DNA of 64,000 nucleotides from Microvirga vignae (GTDB taxonomy: Bacteria; Pseudomonadota; Alphaproteobacteria; Rhizobiales; Beijerinckiaceae), in assembly GCF_001017175.1 (NCBI RefSeq), contig NZ_LCYG01000015.1, positions 62,001 through 126,000 on the forward strand, given 5' to 3'. Below are positions 52,174 to 62,407 of this stretch, piece by piece. The notes beneath the pieces are model-generated. The model had not been told where the DNA came from. It did no database searches and was given only the letters and a program-made list of their open reading frames with translations. The position numbers and the translations under genes are program-made. The stretch's first letter is position 1, and each line of letters opens with the position of its first letter.

Positions 52174-52289
52174 CGCATCGTGCGAAAAAGTGGACCCGGT
52201 TTTTCGCGTCTCACGATGCGCTATTCTAAGAAGGGAGCCTCGGATCGAATCCCAAAAGTGCAAATCCACTTTCGGGTCCGAGGCTCTAG
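52172..52289 (+). repeat. Family 1 double-hairpin repeat (copy H)
   Basis: AGCGCATCGTGCGAAAAAGT with GGTTTTTCGCG...CGATGCGC, linker, then CTCGGATCGAATCCCAAAAG against CTTTCGGGTCCGAGGCTC. It begins within the DUF1178 stop codon. Confidence 0.9.
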
Positions 52290-52342
52290 CCGCAAGCTCG
52301 CGAATGGCGCCGTCCCTGACCTTTTGAAAGGCACACCTCTCC

Positions 52343-52864
52343 TTGGCGATCTTCTTCACGAGCGACACCCATTTCGGCGATTCACGCGTGCTGCGGATCG
52401 ACAAACGTCCCTTCAGGACGATCCCCGAACATGACGAGGCGCTCATCGCCAACTGGAATGGAACGGTCTCGGCCGACGACGAGGTCTGGCATTTGGGCGA
52501 CTTCGCCCTGCATGTGCGACCTGAGCGCATCGACGAGCTTCTCGGTCTTCTCAACGGGCGCAAGCACCTGATTATCGGCAACAATGACGGCCAGGGGACT
52601 CTCGCCGCAAAGGGCTGGGAGAGCGTGCAGGCCTATGCAGAGCTCAATGTGGATGGCCGCGCCGTCGTCATGTGCCATTACGCCTTCCGGACCTGGAAGA
52701 ACATGAGCCGCGGCTGGATCGATCTGCACGGCCACTCGCATGGCAAGCTCAAACCCCAGACGCGGCAATACGATGTGGGCGTCGATCTATGGGATTACCG
52801 GCCCGTGACCCTCGACACGATTCTGACCTCCCGGCTGCGTCGCCGGAAGGTCAGTTCTCCATAA
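52343..52864 (+). CDS. Calcineurin-like metallophosphoesterase
   Basis: 173 residues, TTG start at 52343 with GAAAGG upstream. Metal ligands are visible as TSDTHFGD (Asp8, His10), HLGDFA, GNND and MCHYAF plus GHSHGK. The size and GNNDG motif match small phosphoesterases of the YfcE-like kind. Substrate unknown. It lies behind family 1 copy H, 53 bases from it, and converges with an MFS gene. Confidence 0.9.
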   Translation: MAIFFTSDTHFGDSRVLRIDKRPFRTIPEHDEALIANWNGTVSADDEVWHLGDFALHVRPERIDELLGLLNGRKHLIIGNNDGQGTLAAKGWESVQAYAELNVDGRAVVMCHYAFRTWKNMSRGWIDLHGHSHGKLKPQTRQYDVGVDLWDYRPVTLDTILTSRLRRRKVSSP

Positions 52865-52885
52865 GGCCGAGAGGCGGAAAGCCCC

Positions 52886-54067
52886 TCACACTTGTCCGGG
52901 GCGAAGCCTCAAAGACATCTCGGCCTGATCGAGTCTGCGGCTCCAGAGCGCGATTAAAAGTCCGGATGCGGGCAGCAGAGCCGCGACCCATGTGACGGCA
53001 CCAAGCCCGGGTCCGTGGTCGATCACGAAGCCGCCGAGCCAAGCTCCCAGGGCATTGCCCAGATTGAACGCGGCAATGTTGAGGCTCGACGCAAGGCTCT
53101 GACCTGCACCATCGGCCTTTTCGAGAACCCACATCTGCAGCGGCGGAACGGTCGCGAAGGCAGCAGCTCCCAACAGCGCAATGAAAGCGATTGCAGTCAC
53201 AGGATGGCGAACGCCAATCGTCATTGCCGCAAGAACGAGAGCCAGCAGGGCAAGACTTCCCAGCAGCGTCGCCATGAGGTGCCGATCGGCGAGCCTGCCG
53301 CCGACGAGATTGCCCAGCACAAGTCCTGCGCCGAACACGAGAAGGATCGGCGACACGGCCGCTTCGGAGAAGCCGGTGATTTGCGTCAGAATCGGCGCGA
53401 CATAGGTGAAAACGGCAAAGACGCCTGCATAGCCGAGCACGGTAGTGAGCAGCCCCAGCAGCACGGGACGGCGCAGGAGTACCTTGAGCTCTTCCTTGAT
53501 ACCGCTCTCGGCAAGATCGGGACGATCCTTCGGAACGAAGAGCGCGATCACAGCCAAAGCAACGAGCCCGACGAAGGTCACGGCCCAGAAGGTCGCACGC
53601 CAACCGTAAGCCTGGCCGAGCCATGTGCCGAACGGGACGCCAAGAATGTTGGCCACCGTCAGGCCCGTGAACATGATGGCGATGGCGGAAGCCTTCTTGT
53701 CGGCAGGCACAAGGCTTGTGGCGACGACCGAGCCGACGCCGAAGAAGGTACCATGCGCAAAAGCCGTCAGCACGCGTGCCGCCATGAGCATCGCGTAATC
53801 CGGCGCAACGGCACAGGCCAGGTTGCCGAGCGTGAACACGATCATGAGGCCGAGCAGAACGGTCTTGCGGGACCAGCGGCCCGTCACGGTCGTCAGGAGC
53901 GGTGCTCCCACGACGACGCCGAGCGCATAACCGGAGATGAGCAAACCTGCCGCCGAGATCGTGACGCCGAGATCGGCGCTCACCTGGAGCAGCAGGCCCA
54001 TGATGACGAATTCGGTGACGCCGATGCCAAAGGCGCCGGCCGTCAAGGCATAAAGAGCAAGAGGCAT
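52886..54067 (-). CDS. MFS efflux transporter (AraJ/sugar-efflux-like DHA group)
   Basis: 393 residues, twelve membrane helices. The N-terminus MPLALYALTAGAFGIGVTEF and the motif A-like GAPLLTTVTGRWSRKTVLLG are typical of the AraJ/YdhP-type drug and sugar efflux proteins. It is divergent from a LysR regulator across 125 bases, the usual regulator-target arrangement, so its expression is probably controlled by that protein. Substrate unknown. Confidence 0.9.
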   Translation of the reverse strand: MPLALYALTAGAFGIGVTEFVIMGLLLQVSADLGVTISAAGLLISGYALGVVVGAPLLTTVTGRWSRKTVLLGLMIVFTLGNLACAVAPDYAMLMAARVLTAFAHGTFFGVGSVVATSLVPADKKASAIAIMFTGLTVANILGVPFGTWLGQAYGWRATFWAVTFVGLVALAVIALFVPKDRPDLAESGIKEELKVLLRRPVLLGLLTTVLGYAGVFAVFTYVAPILTQITGFSEAAVSPILLVFGAGLVLGNLVGGRLADRHLMATLLGSLALLALVLAAMTIGVRHPVTAIAFIALLGAAAFATVPPLQMWVLEKADGAGQSLASSLNIAAFNLGNALGAWLGGFVIDHGPGLGAVTWVAALLPASGLLIALWSRRLDQAEMSLRLRPGQV

Positions 54068-54192
54068 GGGGCAGTCCTTGAAGGAAGTTCTTCGGGGAAG
54101 CGGCAGCCGCCGCGTGGTTGCTGCAAGATGGACGCCATCCCGTCGATGAACTAGCCTGCCGGCTGGAACAGCATTTATGAATTGAAGTCACA

Positions 54193-55098
54193 ATGGCACG
54201 GGTGGACATCAACCGATTTGGCGAAATGGATGTCTTTGTCAGGGTGGTCGATCTCGGCGGCTTCTCCGCAGCGGCGCGGGCCTTGCGGATGACGCCCTCG
54301 GCGGTCAGCAAGCTCATCGCCCGGCTGGAGGCCCGCCTGGGCGCACGCCTCATCAACCGCTCGACCCGCAAGCTCCAGCTGACCCCTGAGGGAACTGCCT
54401 TCTACGATCGCTCCTTGAGCATCCTCGCCGATCTTGAGGAAGCCGAGCGCGATGCCGCGGCCGGCGCTGCCCCTCGCGGCTACCTGCGGGTGAACACCAG
54501 TGTTCCCTTCGGGATGCACTATCTCATTCCTCTCCTCCCTGGTTTTCTCGCCCGGCACCCGGAGGTGACCGTCGACGTAACCCTGACGGACAAGGTGGTC
54601 GATCTGCTGGAGGATCGGGCCGACATCGCCATTCGGGTCGGCCCTTTGCGCAGCTCGCAGCTCGTGGCGCGCAAGCTGAGGGAGAGCCGGATGGTTCTCG
54701 TGGCGGCCCCCTCCTATCTGGCAAAGCATGGCGCCCCTCGTCATCCCGATGATCTGACCCGGCACAACCTGTTGGGCTTCGGTTTTGCGCGGCAGAGCAA
54801 CGGCTGGCCCTTCAAAGACGAACACGGCAACGTCACTGCCGTGGTGCCGACAGGCAACGCCTTGGTCAGCGACGGCGAATCGATGAGGCTCCTCGTTCTG
54901 AGCGGCCTCGGGATCAGTCGCCTCTCAATGTTCCATATCGGCCCCGATATCGAAGCGGGACGTCTTGTTCCCGTGCTCGAAAGCCATAACCCTGGTGATA
55001 CGGAGAGCATCCACGCCGTTTATGTCGGCGGCGGTCACTTGCCCGCGCGGGTTCGTGCCTTTCTGGATTATCTGGTTGAGACGGTCGATCCGGCATGA
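54193..55098 (+). CDS. LysR-family transcriptional regulator
   Basis: 301 residues. An N-terminal winged helix-turn-helix (MDVFVRVVDLGGFSAAARAL, then SAVSKLIARLEARLGARLIN) is followed by the two-lobed effector domain. The RSTRKLQLTPEGTAFYDR sequence places it with the CrgA/AaeR-like subgroup. It is divergent from the MFS gene and likely regulates it; no clear T-N11-A site was picked out in the gap. Confidence 0.93.
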   Translation: MARVDINRFGEMDVFVRVVDLGGFSAAARALRMTPSAVSKLIARLEARLGARLINRSTRKLQLTPEGTAFYDRSLSILADLEEAERDAAAGAAPRGYLRVNTSVPFGMHYLIPLLPGFLARHPEVTVDVTLTDKVVDLLEDRADIAIRVGPLRSSQLVARKLRESRMVLVAAPSYLAKHGAPRHPDDLTRHNLLGFGFARQSNGWPFKDEHGNVTAVVPTGNALVSDGESMRLLVLSGLGISRLSMFHIGPDIEAGRLVPVLESHNPGDTESIHAVYVGGGHLPARVRAFLDYLVETVDPA

Positions 55099-55228
55099 AG
55101 CCCTTCCTCATGCGAAACCTTCATCCGGCAGAGTTCCTCCTGTTTTCGTGATCCGAAACTGGACCATTCGTCCTTCAACTCAGAACCTTTCGTCTTCATA
55201 ACCGGTTTCGGTCAGGGAGGATGGATGC

Positions 55229-56443
55229 ATGGATCAGCCTAAAAGCAGCTCGAAGCCGAAGAGGCGCGTCTCATTGATGCGCCGGTTCTTCGACAGCGAA
55301 GCCTCGGGCGGCATGATCCTGATGGGCGTGACGGTGATCGCCCTCGTTCTCGCCAACTCTCCATTGGCTGACGCCTATTTCGGTGCCTTGAAGACGTACG
55401 TCTTCGGTCTCAGCATTCTTCACTGGATCAACGATGCGCTGATGGCCGTGTTTTTCCTGCTGGTGGGGCTTGAGATCAAGCGCGAGATGCTGGATGGCCA
55501 GCTCTCCACCTGGCCGCGGAGAATCCTGCCGGGCATCGCCGCTCTGGGCGGCATGATCGTGCCCGCACTGGTGTATCTCGCGATCACGCGCAATGAGCCG
55601 CATCTCTACGACGGCTGGGCCATTCCGGCTGCGACCGACATCGCCTTTGCGCTCGGTGTCCTGGCGGTCCTCGGCTCGCGTGTGCCGACGTCCTTGAAAA
55701 TCTTTCTGACGGCGCTCGCCATTCTGGATGATCTCGGCGCGATCATCATCATCGCCCTGTTCTACACGAGCGATCTCTCGCTCACGATGCTAGGTGCTGC
55801 GGCTGTGTGCCTTCTCGTGCTCGTCGCCTTCAACCGTTTCAGCATCACGAGCCTTGTGCCCTATCTGCTCGTGGGCGCGGTGCTGTGGTTCTGCGTACTG
55901 CAATCGGGCATTCATGCCACGCTGGCGGGCGTCGCTCTGGCCCTCGCCATTCCGCTCCATCCCAATCCGAAGAAGACCCGCGCGGAGGATGCACCGCTGC
56001 ACCGCCTAGAGCATGCCCTCCACGCCCCGGTCGCCTACGGCATCATCCCGATCTTCGGCCTCGCCAATGCGGGTGTGTCACTATCGGGCCTCTCGCTCGA
56101 TGCACTGCTCAGCCCCCTGCCGCTCGGCATCGCCATGGGCCTTTTCATCGGCAAGCAGGTGGGCGTCTATGCCTTTTCCTGGATCGCGATTCGCCTCGGC
56201 TTCGCCGACGTGCCCGCCGGTGCGTCACGGCTGCAATGCTACGGCGTCGCCCTGCTCTGCGGCATCGGATTCACCATGAGCCTGTTCATCGGCGCGCTCG
56301 CCTTTCCCGGCGCGCCGGAGCTCTCCGATGCCACCAAGATCGGCGTGCTCATGGGCTCAGGCTTATCGGCGCTGGCAGGCTATATCCTGCTCAGCTTCGC
56401 TCCGCGTGAAAAACGTCAGGTGCGCGAGGCCAGGAGCATGTAG
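55229..56443 (+). CDS. nhaA: Na+/H+ antiporter NhaA
   Basis: 404 residues; the ATG at 55229 is eight bases after GGGAGG. NhaA exchanges Na+ or Li+ for two protons, protecting against salt and alkaline stress. The ion-binding aspartates are in [13 protein letters not shown] and [18 protein letters not shown] (the Asp pair equivalent to E. coli 163/164). The N-terminal [14 protein letters not shown] is characteristic. Its end overlaps the convergent ubiG by 28 bases. Confidence 0.96.
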   Translation: MDQPKSSSKPKRRVSLMRRFFDSEASGGMILMGVTVIALVLANSPLADAYFGALKTYVFGLSILHWINDALMAVFFLLVGLEIKREMLDGQLSTWPRRILPGIAALGGMIVPALVYLAITRNEPHLYDGWAIPAATDIAFALGVLAVLGSRVPTSLKIFLTALAILDDLGAIIIIALFYTSDLSLTMLGAAAVCLLVLVAFNRFSITSLVPYLLVGAVLWFCVLQSGIHATLAGVALALAIPLHPNPKKTRAEDAPLHRLEHALHAPVAYGIIPIFGLANAGVSLSGLSLDALLSPLPLGIAMGLFIGKQVGVYAFSWIAIRLGFADVPAGASRLQCYGVALLCGIGFTMSLFIGALAFPGAPELSDATKIGVLMGSGLSALAGYILLSFAPREKRQVREARSM

Positions 56444-57159
56444 TTGACCGAGAGGTCGTGGGAGAGAGACCAGCTGTCCCGCAACGGATTGTAGCCGACG
56501 CCCGTGATGTCGTTGACCCCGAAGCCCGCCTGTCGGAGGGCATCCATCAGCTCGTCGGGCGTGACGAACCTGTCCCATTCGTGCGTGCCTCTCGGCAGCC
56601 AGCCGAGGATGTATTCGGCGCCCACGATGGCGGAGGCGAAGGAGCGCAGGGTCCGGTTGATCGTGGCCATGACGAGGACACCGCCCGGCTTCACGGCCTG
56701 GACGCAGGCATTCACGAAGGCCTGCACGTCCGCCACATGCTCCACCACCTCCATGGCGAGCACGATGTCGAAAGCGTCGCCCCGGGCCACCACCGCCTCG
56801 ACGGTCTCGTTGCGGAAATCGATCGCCACCCCCGCACGCTCCGCATGGAGCCGGGCCACCGAGATATTCGTCGGGGCGGGATCGAGCCCCGTCACCGTGG
56901 CGCCGAGCCGGCCCAAAGGTTCCGAGAGCACTCCGCCGCCGCAGCCGACATCAAGGATCGTCAGCCCCTCGAGAGACCGGGCCGAGCGCGGGTCGCGTCC
57001 GAACCGGCGGCAGGCCTCGTCGCGAATATAGGCCAGGCGGACGGGGTTGAACTTGTGCAGGACCTTCATGGGGCCGCTCGGGTCCCACCACGTTTCGGCG
57101 ATCTTCTCGAAGCGGGCGACTTCGGCCGGGTCGATGGTCGTGGAGGCGGCGTCTGTCAT
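56416..57159 (-). CDS. ubiG: Ubiquinone O-methyltransferase UbiG
   Basis: 247 residues from the ATG at 57159 (GAGGAA upstream). It performs both O-methylations in ubiquinone synthesis. [20 protein letters not shown] is the hallmark N-terminus, followed by the SAM loop [14 protein letters not shown] and the [18 protein letters not shown] block. Divergent from lysC, an arrangement shared widely in Rhizobiales. Confidence 0.97.
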   Translation of the reverse strand: MTDAASTTIDPAEVARFEKIAETWWDPSGPMKVLHKFNPVRLAYIRDEACRRFGRDPRSARSLEGLTILDVGCGGGVLSEPLGRLGATVTGLDPAPTNISVARLHAERAGVAIDFRNETVEAVVARGDAFDIVLAMEVVEHVADVQAFVNACVQAVKPGGVLVMATINRTLRSFASAIVGAEYILGWLPRGTHEWDRFVTPDELMDALRQAGFGVNDITGVGYNPLRDSWSLSHDLSVNYMLLASRT

Positions 57160-57200
57160 GAGATCCGATTCCTCAGGCATAAAGAATTCGTTTCCGCGCG

Positions 57201-57232
57201 TTGACAGCGCGCGGCCCTACGGTCATGTATAC
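57201..57232 (+). promoter_or_regulatory. Possible sigma70-type promoter of lysC
   Basis: TTGACA at 57201-57206 followed, 18-20 bases on, by ATGTATAC. The spacing is at the long end and the -10 is not ideal; it lies 57 bases before the lysC start in the ubiG-lysC divergent gap. Confidence 0.4.
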
Positions 57233-57288
57233 GCGCCTTTTCGCGTCGCGAAGGGCAAAAATTTCCCTTAACCCACGGCCTTCTTCGC

Positions 57289-58527
57289 ATGCCCCGTCTT
57301 GTCATGAAGTTCGGCGGTACATCCGTCGCCAATGTAGAGCGCATCCGCAACGTGGCGCGGCATGTCAAACGCGAGGTCGAGGCCGGCTACGACGTGGCCG
57401 TGGTGGTCTCGGCCATGGCCGGCAAGACCAACGAGCTGGTCGGCTGGGTGAAGGAGGCCAACGCCCTCTACGATGGCAAGGAATACGACGTGGTCGTCGC
57501 CTCGGGCGAGCAGGTGACCTCGGGTCTCCTGGCCATCGCCCTGCAGGAAATGGGGCTCAAGGCCCGCTCCTGGCAGGGCTGGCAGATCCCGATCATGACC
57601 TCGGACGCCCACGGCTCGGCCCGGATTGCCGATATCGACGGCTCCGGCATCAGCGAAGGCTTTGAAAGGCATAAGGAAGTTGCTGTCGTCTCCGGCTTCC
57701 AGGGTGTCCACAAGGAAACGGGACGCATCACGACCCTGGGTCGTGGCGGCTCGGACACCAGCGCCGTGGCGCTGGCCGCCGCCATCAGGGCTGAGCGCTG
57801 CGACATCTATACCGACGTGGACGGCGTCTACACCACCGATCCGCGCATTGTGCCGAAGGCCCAGCGCCTGGATAAGGTTTCTTACGAGGAAATGCTGGAA
57901 ATGGCCTCCCTGGGGGCCAAGGTGCTCCAGGTGCGCTCGGTCGAGCTCGCCATGATGTACCGGGTGCCGACCTATGTGCGCTCCAGCTTCGACGATCCCG
58001 CCGATCCCAAGCTCGGCACCCTCATCTGCGACGAGGAAGACATCATGGAACAGCAGGTTGTCACGGGCATCGCCTATTCGCGCGACGAAGCCCAGATTAC
58101 GTTGCGGAATGTGGCCGACAAGCCGGGCATCGCCGCCTCGATCTTCGTGCCCCTGGCCGAGGCCAACATCAACGTGGACATGATCATCCAGGTGGTCTCG
58201 GACGACACCACCACCACGGATCTCACCTTCACGGTCCCGTCCGCCGAATACGAGCGGGCCTGCGCGGTGCTGAACGCCCACAAGAACGAGATCGAGTTCC
58301 GGGACCTTCAGGGCGCCACCGATGTGGTGAAAGTCTCCGCCATCGGCGTCGGCATGCGCAGCCATGCAGGCGTCGCGGCGAAGGCCTTCAAGGCCTTGGC
58401 CGAAAAGGGCATCAACATCCGGGCCATCACCACTTCCGAGATCAAGTTCTCGGTTTTGATCGACTCGGCCTATACGGAGCTTGCCGTCCGCACGCTCCAC
58501 TCGCTATACGGCCTGGATAAGGCCTAA
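57289..58527 (+). CDS. lysC: Aspartate kinase
   Basis: 412 residues. It phosphorylates aspartate, the entry to lysine, threonine, methionine and diaminopimelate. KFGGTSVANVERIRN and the FTTLGRGGSDTSAVAL-like block (ITTLGRGGSDTSAVALAAAI) define the kinase domain; two ACT domains follow from about residue 270 (VADKPGIAASIF, GVGMRSHAGVAAKAFKALAE), so it is a feedback-sensitive monofunctional enzyme. Upstream gene order ubiG|lysC-ptsP-prfA is conserved in the order. Confidence 0.97.
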   Translation: MPRLVMKFGGTSVANVERIRNVARHVKREVEAGYDVAVVVSAMAGKTNELVGWVKEANALYDGKEYDVVVASGEQVTSGLLAIALQEMGLKARSWQGWQIPIMTSDAHGSARIADIDGSGISEGFERHKEVAVVSGFQGVHKETGRITTLGRGGSDTSAVALAAAIRAERCDIYTDVDGVYTTDPRIVPKAQRLDKVSYEEMLEMASLGAKVLQVRSVELAMMYRVPTYVRSSFDDPADPKLGTLICDEEDIMEQQVVTGIAYSRDEAQITLRNVADKPGIAASIFVPLAEANINVDMIIQVVSDDTTTTDLTFTVPSAEYERACAVLNAHKNEIEFRDLQGATDVVKVSAIGVGMRSHAGVAAKAFKALAEKGINIRAITTSEIKFSVLIDSAYTELAVRTLHSLYGLDKA

Positions 58528-58629
58528 TCGAGGGTCGGCCGATTGACGTCCGGTCAGTCGGGCTGCAACACTCGTTGGACAACCGCCGGTTCGGCTCGCC
58601 GGCTCCGAAGGACGGGAACCTGAAAGCTC

Positions 58630-60897
58630 ATGCCAAGTGCTCCCGGCGGTCCGCGCCTTCTGCTGCGCCGCCTCCGCGAGATTATGGCGGAGCCGGTAGG
58701 AGCGCAGGACCGCCTCGACAAGATCGTCAGGCAAATCGCCGCCAACATGGTGGCGGAGGTGTGCTCCGTCTATGTGATGCGCGGCGATGGGGTCCTTGAG
58801 CTGTTCGCCACGGAAGGCCTGAACCGGGAGGCCGTCCACCTGACCGTCATGCGTTCGGGGGAAGGTCTCGTCGGCCTCATCGCCTCCACGGCCGAGCCGC
58901 TCGCCCTCTCCGACGCCCAGAGCCATCCGGCCTTCTCCTACAAGCCCGAGACAGGCGAAGAGATCTACCACGCCTTCCTCGGCGTGCCGCTGCTGCGGGC
59001 CGGCAATACGCTGGGCGTCCTCGTCGTCCAGAACCGCACCTACCGGATCTATACGGAAGAAGAGGTCGAGGCGCTTCAGACCACGGCCATGGTGGTCTCC
59101 GAGATGCTGGCCGCCGGCGAACTGCAGGCGCTTGCTCCCGTGGACACCGGAATCGCCCTGCGCCGCCCTGTCTACCAGAAGGGCACGGCGCTGGCCGACG
59201 GCGTGGGCCTCGGTTACGTGGTGCTGCATGAGCCGCGGGTCGTCATCAAGAACCTGATTGCCGAGAACGTCGAGGCGGAACTCCAACGCCTGGACAAGGC
59301 CATCGGCGAGGTGCGCGTCTCCATCGACGAGCTGATCGAGCGGGGCGACGTGGCCCATCACGGCGAGCACCGCGAGGTGCTGGAAACCTTCCGCATGTTC
59401 GCCCATGATCAGGGCTGGCTGCGCCGCATGCGCGAGGCCGTGGCTTCGGGCCTCACCGCCGAAGCGGCCGTGGAACGGGTGCAATCCGACAACCGCGCCC
59501 GCATGCTGCGCCAGACGGATCCCTACCTACGCGAGCGCCTGCACGATCTCGACGATCTCGCCAACCGCCTGCTCTTCCGCCTCGTAGGGCGCGACATGGT
59601 GGCCGAGCGCAGCTCATTGCCCGACAATGCCATCATCGTCGCCCGCTCCATGGGCCCGGCCGCGCTCCTCGATTACGACCGCTCGCGCCTGCGGGGCCTG
59701 GTGCTGGAGGAAGGCGGTCCGACAAGCCACATCGCCATCGTGGCGCGGGCGCTGGGCATTCCCGCTGTGGGCGAGGTGTCGAACGCAACCTCGCTCACCG
59801 AGCCGGGCGATGCCATCATCGTCGATGGCGCGGCGGGCGAGGTGCAGATCCGGCCCAATGCCGACGTGGAAGCCGCCTATGCCGAAAAGGCACGGCTTCG
59901 CGCCAAGCGCCAGGAGCAGTATCTCAAGCTGCGCAACGTGCCCTCCGTCACCAAGGATGGCGTCGAGATCACGCTGCAGCTGAATGCGGGCCTTCTCGTC
60001 GACCTGCCTCATCTCGCCGAGACGGGGGCTGCCGGCGTCGGACTGTTCCGCACCGAGCTGCAGTTCATGATCGCGGAGAAGATGCCGTCCGCCTCCGATC
60101 AGCAGGCGCTCTACAGCGCCGTGTTCGCAGAGGCCGGCGAGAGACCCGTCACCTTCCGCACCCTCGACATCGGCGGCGACAAGATCCTGCCCTACATGCA
60201 GGCGGTCGAAGAAGAGAACCCGGCCTTGGGCTGGCGCGCGATTCGCATCGGCCTCGACCGTCCCGGCCTGCTGCGCGCGCAGGTGCGCGCGCTCCTCAAG
60301 GCTGCCGCCGGGCGGCCCTTGAAGCTCATGTTCCCGATGGTGGCGACCTGCGACGAGTTCGAGCGCGCCAGAACCATCGTGGAGCGCGAAAAGAGCTATC
60401 TCTCGCATCACGGCCACACCCTGCCCTCGGATCTGAAGCTCGGCGTGATGCTCGAGGTGCCCTCGCTCCTGTTCCAGCTCAAGGAAATCTGCGAGCGGGC
60501 CGATTTCATTTCCATCGGCTCCAACGACCTGATGCAGTTTCTCTTCGCCATCGACCGCGAGAACCGGCGCGTGGCGGATCGCTTCGATCCGTTGAGCGCG
60601 CCGATGCTGCGCGCCCTGAAGCTCGTGGCGGAACAAGCGCAGACCTCGGGCTGCCAGGTGACCCTGTGCGGCGAAATCGGCGGCCGTCCCCTCGAAGCCA
60701 TGACGCTGCTCGGCCTTGGCTTCCGCTCGCTCTCCATGTCGCCGGCCGCCATCGGACCGGTGAAAGCCATGCTGCTCGCGCTCGATATCGCCGAGCTCAA
60801 CGCCTTCCTTCATGACGAACTGGAAAATGCCGGAAGCGGCGATACGCTGCGCCCGAAACTTGCTCAATTTGCCGAAAGCCGTGGTATCCCGGTCTGA
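58630..60897 (+). CDS. ptsP: PtsP, GAF-domain enzyme I of the nitrogen phosphotransferase system
   Basis: 755 residues. EINtr passes phosphate from PEP to NPr, controlling nitrogen/potassium and metabolic regulation rather than sugar uptake. An N-terminal GAF domain (about 20-165, sensing glutamine in relatives) precedes the enzyme I part; the phosphorylated histidine is His367 in [20 protein letters not shown]. The C-terminal PEP-binding barrel has FRTELQFMI and GEIGGRP. Its TGA overlaps the prfA ATG (TGATG), so the two are translationally coupled. Confidence 0.97.
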   Translation: MPSAPGGPRLLLRRLREIMAEPVGAQDRLDKIVRQIAANMVAEVCSVYVMRGDGVLELFATEGLNREAVHLTVMRSGEGLVGLIASTAEPLALSDAQSHPAFSYKPETGEEIYHAFLGVPLLRAGNTLGVLVVQNRTYRIYTEEEVEALQTTAMVVSEMLAAGELQALAPVDTGIALRRPVYQKGTALADGVGLGYVVLHEPRVVIKNLIAENVEAELQRLDKAIGEVRVSIDELIERGDVAHHGEHREVLETFRMFAHDQGWLRRMREAVASGLTAEAAVERVQSDNRARMLRQTDPYLRERLHDLDDLANRLLFRLVGRDMVAERSSLPDNAIIVARSMGPAALLDYDRSRLRGLVLEEGGPTSHIAIVARALGIPAVGEVSNATSLTEPGDAIIVDGAAGEVQIRPNADVEAAYAEKARLRAKRQEQYLKLRNVPSVTKDGVEITLQLNAGLLVDLPHLAETGAAGVGLFRTELQFMIAEKMPSASDQQALYSAVFAEAGERPVTFRTLDIGGDKILPYMQAVEEENPALGWRAIRIGLDRPGLLRAQVRALLKAAAGRPLKLMFPMVATCDEFERARTIVEREKSYLSHHGHTLPSDLKLGVMLEVPSLLFQLKEICERADFISIGSNDLMQFLFAIDRENRRVADRFDPLSAPMLRALKLVAEQAQTSGCQVTLCGEIGGRPLEAMTLLGLGFRSLSMSPAAIGPVKAMLLALDIAELNAFLHDELENAGSGDTLRPKLAQFAESRGIPV

Positions 60898-61985
60898 TGA
60901 CGATTGCCCCTCCTTCCGACCGCTTGAACGCTATTCTTGCCCGCCATGACATCATCACGGCGACGCTCAATGCCGGCCCCGATCCGGAAACCTTCGTCGC
61001 ATTGTCGCGCGAGCTCGCGGAGCTCGACGGCGTCGTGGGCGCGATCCGCGCCTATCGCGCGATGGAAGACAACCTGCATGGTCTTCAATCGCTGATCGAG
61101 GATCCTTCGACCGATACCGAGATGCGCAAGCTCGCCGAGGAAGAGCTGCCGCAGGCGCGCGAGGACCTTGAGAAGGCGGCGCAGGATCTGCGCATCATGC
61201 TGCTGCCGAAGGACGAAGCCGACGAAAAGAGCGCGATCCTCGAAATCCGCGCCGGCACGGGTGGTGACGAAGCCGCGCTGTTCGCGGGCGATCTGCTGCG
61301 CATGTATACGCGTTATGCGGACCTCAAAGGCTGGAAGGTCGAGATCGTCTCCGAGAGCGAAGGCACGGCCGGCGGCTACAAGGAAGTGGTGGCCGAAGTC
61401 AAAGGGCGCGGCGTGTTCGCGCGGCTCAAATTCGAGAGCGGCGTGCACCGCGTGCAGCGCGTCCCCGACACGGAAACGCAAGGGCGTATTCACACCTCCG
61501 CCGCCACCGTCGCCGTGCTGCCGGAAGCGGAAGATGTCGATATCGTCATCAACGATGCGGATCTGAAGATCGACACCATGCGTGCGCAGGGCGCCGGCGG
61601 TCAGCACGTGAACAAGACCGAGTCGGCGATCCGCATCACGCATATCCCGACAGGCACCGTGGTGTTCGTGCAGGACGAACGCTCGCAGCACAAGAACCGT
61701 GCGCGCGCCATGGCGCTCCTGCGCTCGCGTCTCTACGACGCCGAGCGCACGGCGAAGGATGCGGCACGTGCCGCCGACCGCAGATCCCAGGTTGGGTCCG
61801 GCGACCGCTCCGAGCGCATCCGCACCTACAACTTCCCGCAAGGGCGCGTGACGGATCACCGGATCAACCTCACGCTCTACAAGCTTGAGGAAGTGATGGC
61901 CGGCAATGCGCTCGACGAATTGATCGATGCGCTGATCACCGAGCATCAGGCAGCCCAGCTCGCCGATCAGGATCAGGCCGCATGA
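60897..61985 (+). CDS. prfA: Peptide chain release factor 1
   Basis: 362 residues. RF1 recognises UAA and UAG and triggers peptide release. The GGQ motif is at 234-236 ([20 protein letters not shown]) and the stop-codon tripeptide lies in [12 protein letters not shown]. Complete. Start overlaps the ptsP stop, and its own stop overlaps the fosX start (ATGA), giving a chain of coupled cistrons. PrmC, which methylates the GGQ glutamine, is the gene after fosX. Confidence 0.98.
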   Translation: MTIAPPSDRLNAILARHDIITATLNAGPDPETFVALSRELAELDGVVGAIRAYRAMEDNLHGLQSLIEDPSTDTEMRKLAEEELPQAREDLEKAAQDLRIMLLPKDEADEKSAILEIRAGTGGDEAALFAGDLLRMYTRYADLKGWKVEIVSESEGTAGGYKEVVAEVKGRGVFARLKFESGVHRVQRVPDTETQGRIHTSAATVAVLPEAEDVDIVINDADLKIDTMRAQGAGGQHVNKTESAIRITHIPTGTVVFVQDERSQHKNRARAMALLRSRLYDAERTAKDAARAADRRSQVGSGDRSERIRTYNFPQGRVTDHRINLTLYKLEEVMAGNALDELIDALITEHQAAQLADQDQAA

Positions 61986-62407
61986 CCGAGGGCAAGATCG
62001 AAGGATTGAGCCATATCACGCTCATCACCAGCGATCTCGCATGCATGACCGCGATCGTCGAACAGGTGCTCGACGGCAAAGAGATCTACTCGTCCCGCGA
62101 CGAGACCTTCTCGCTCTCGCGCGAAAAGTTCTTCATCGTCGGCGGACATTGGATTGCCGTGATGGAAGGCGAGAGCCTGCCCTCGCGCACCTACAATCAC
62201 ATCGCCTTCAAGATTCCGGCCTCGGCTATCGATGATTATCGCGCACGCATCGAAAAGCTCGGGCTGGAATTCCGCGAATCACGTCCCCGCGTCGAGGGCG
62301 AAGGGCACTCGCTCTATTTCTACGATCACGACAACCACCTGTTCGAGCTACACACCGGCACGCTGGAAGAGCGTCTCGAACGCTATCGGCAGGGCATTCC
62401 GGCGTGA
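61982..62407 (+). CDS. fosX: FosX-type fosfomycin epoxide hydrolase
   Basis: 141 residues. A vicinal-oxygen-chelate protein; from memory it closely follows the Mesorhizobium and Listeria FosX layout. Metal ligands His11 (LSHITLI), His73 (YNHIAFKI) and Glu122 (LFELHTGT) and the general base Glu48 (SLSREKFF) are all present. FosX enzymes open the fosfomycin epoxide with water using Mn2+, without a thiol. It overlaps prfA by ATGA and prmC by GTGA, so it is embedded as a middle cistron of the release-factor operon. That it confers resistance is inferred from intact catalytic residues; relatives in soil bacteria vary in activity. Confidence 0.9.
   Translation: MTEGKIEGLSHITLITSDLACMTAIVEQVLDGKEIYSSRDETFSLSREKFFIVGGHWIAVMEGESLPSRTYNHIAFKIPASAIDDYRARIEKLGLEFRESRPRVEGEGHSLYFYDHDNHLFELHTGTLEERLERYRQGIPA

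Noticed and set aside
57268-60867. Two long minus-strand frames opposite lysC and ptsP
   Set aside because: Both mirror real genes with diagnostic motifs on the plus strand.
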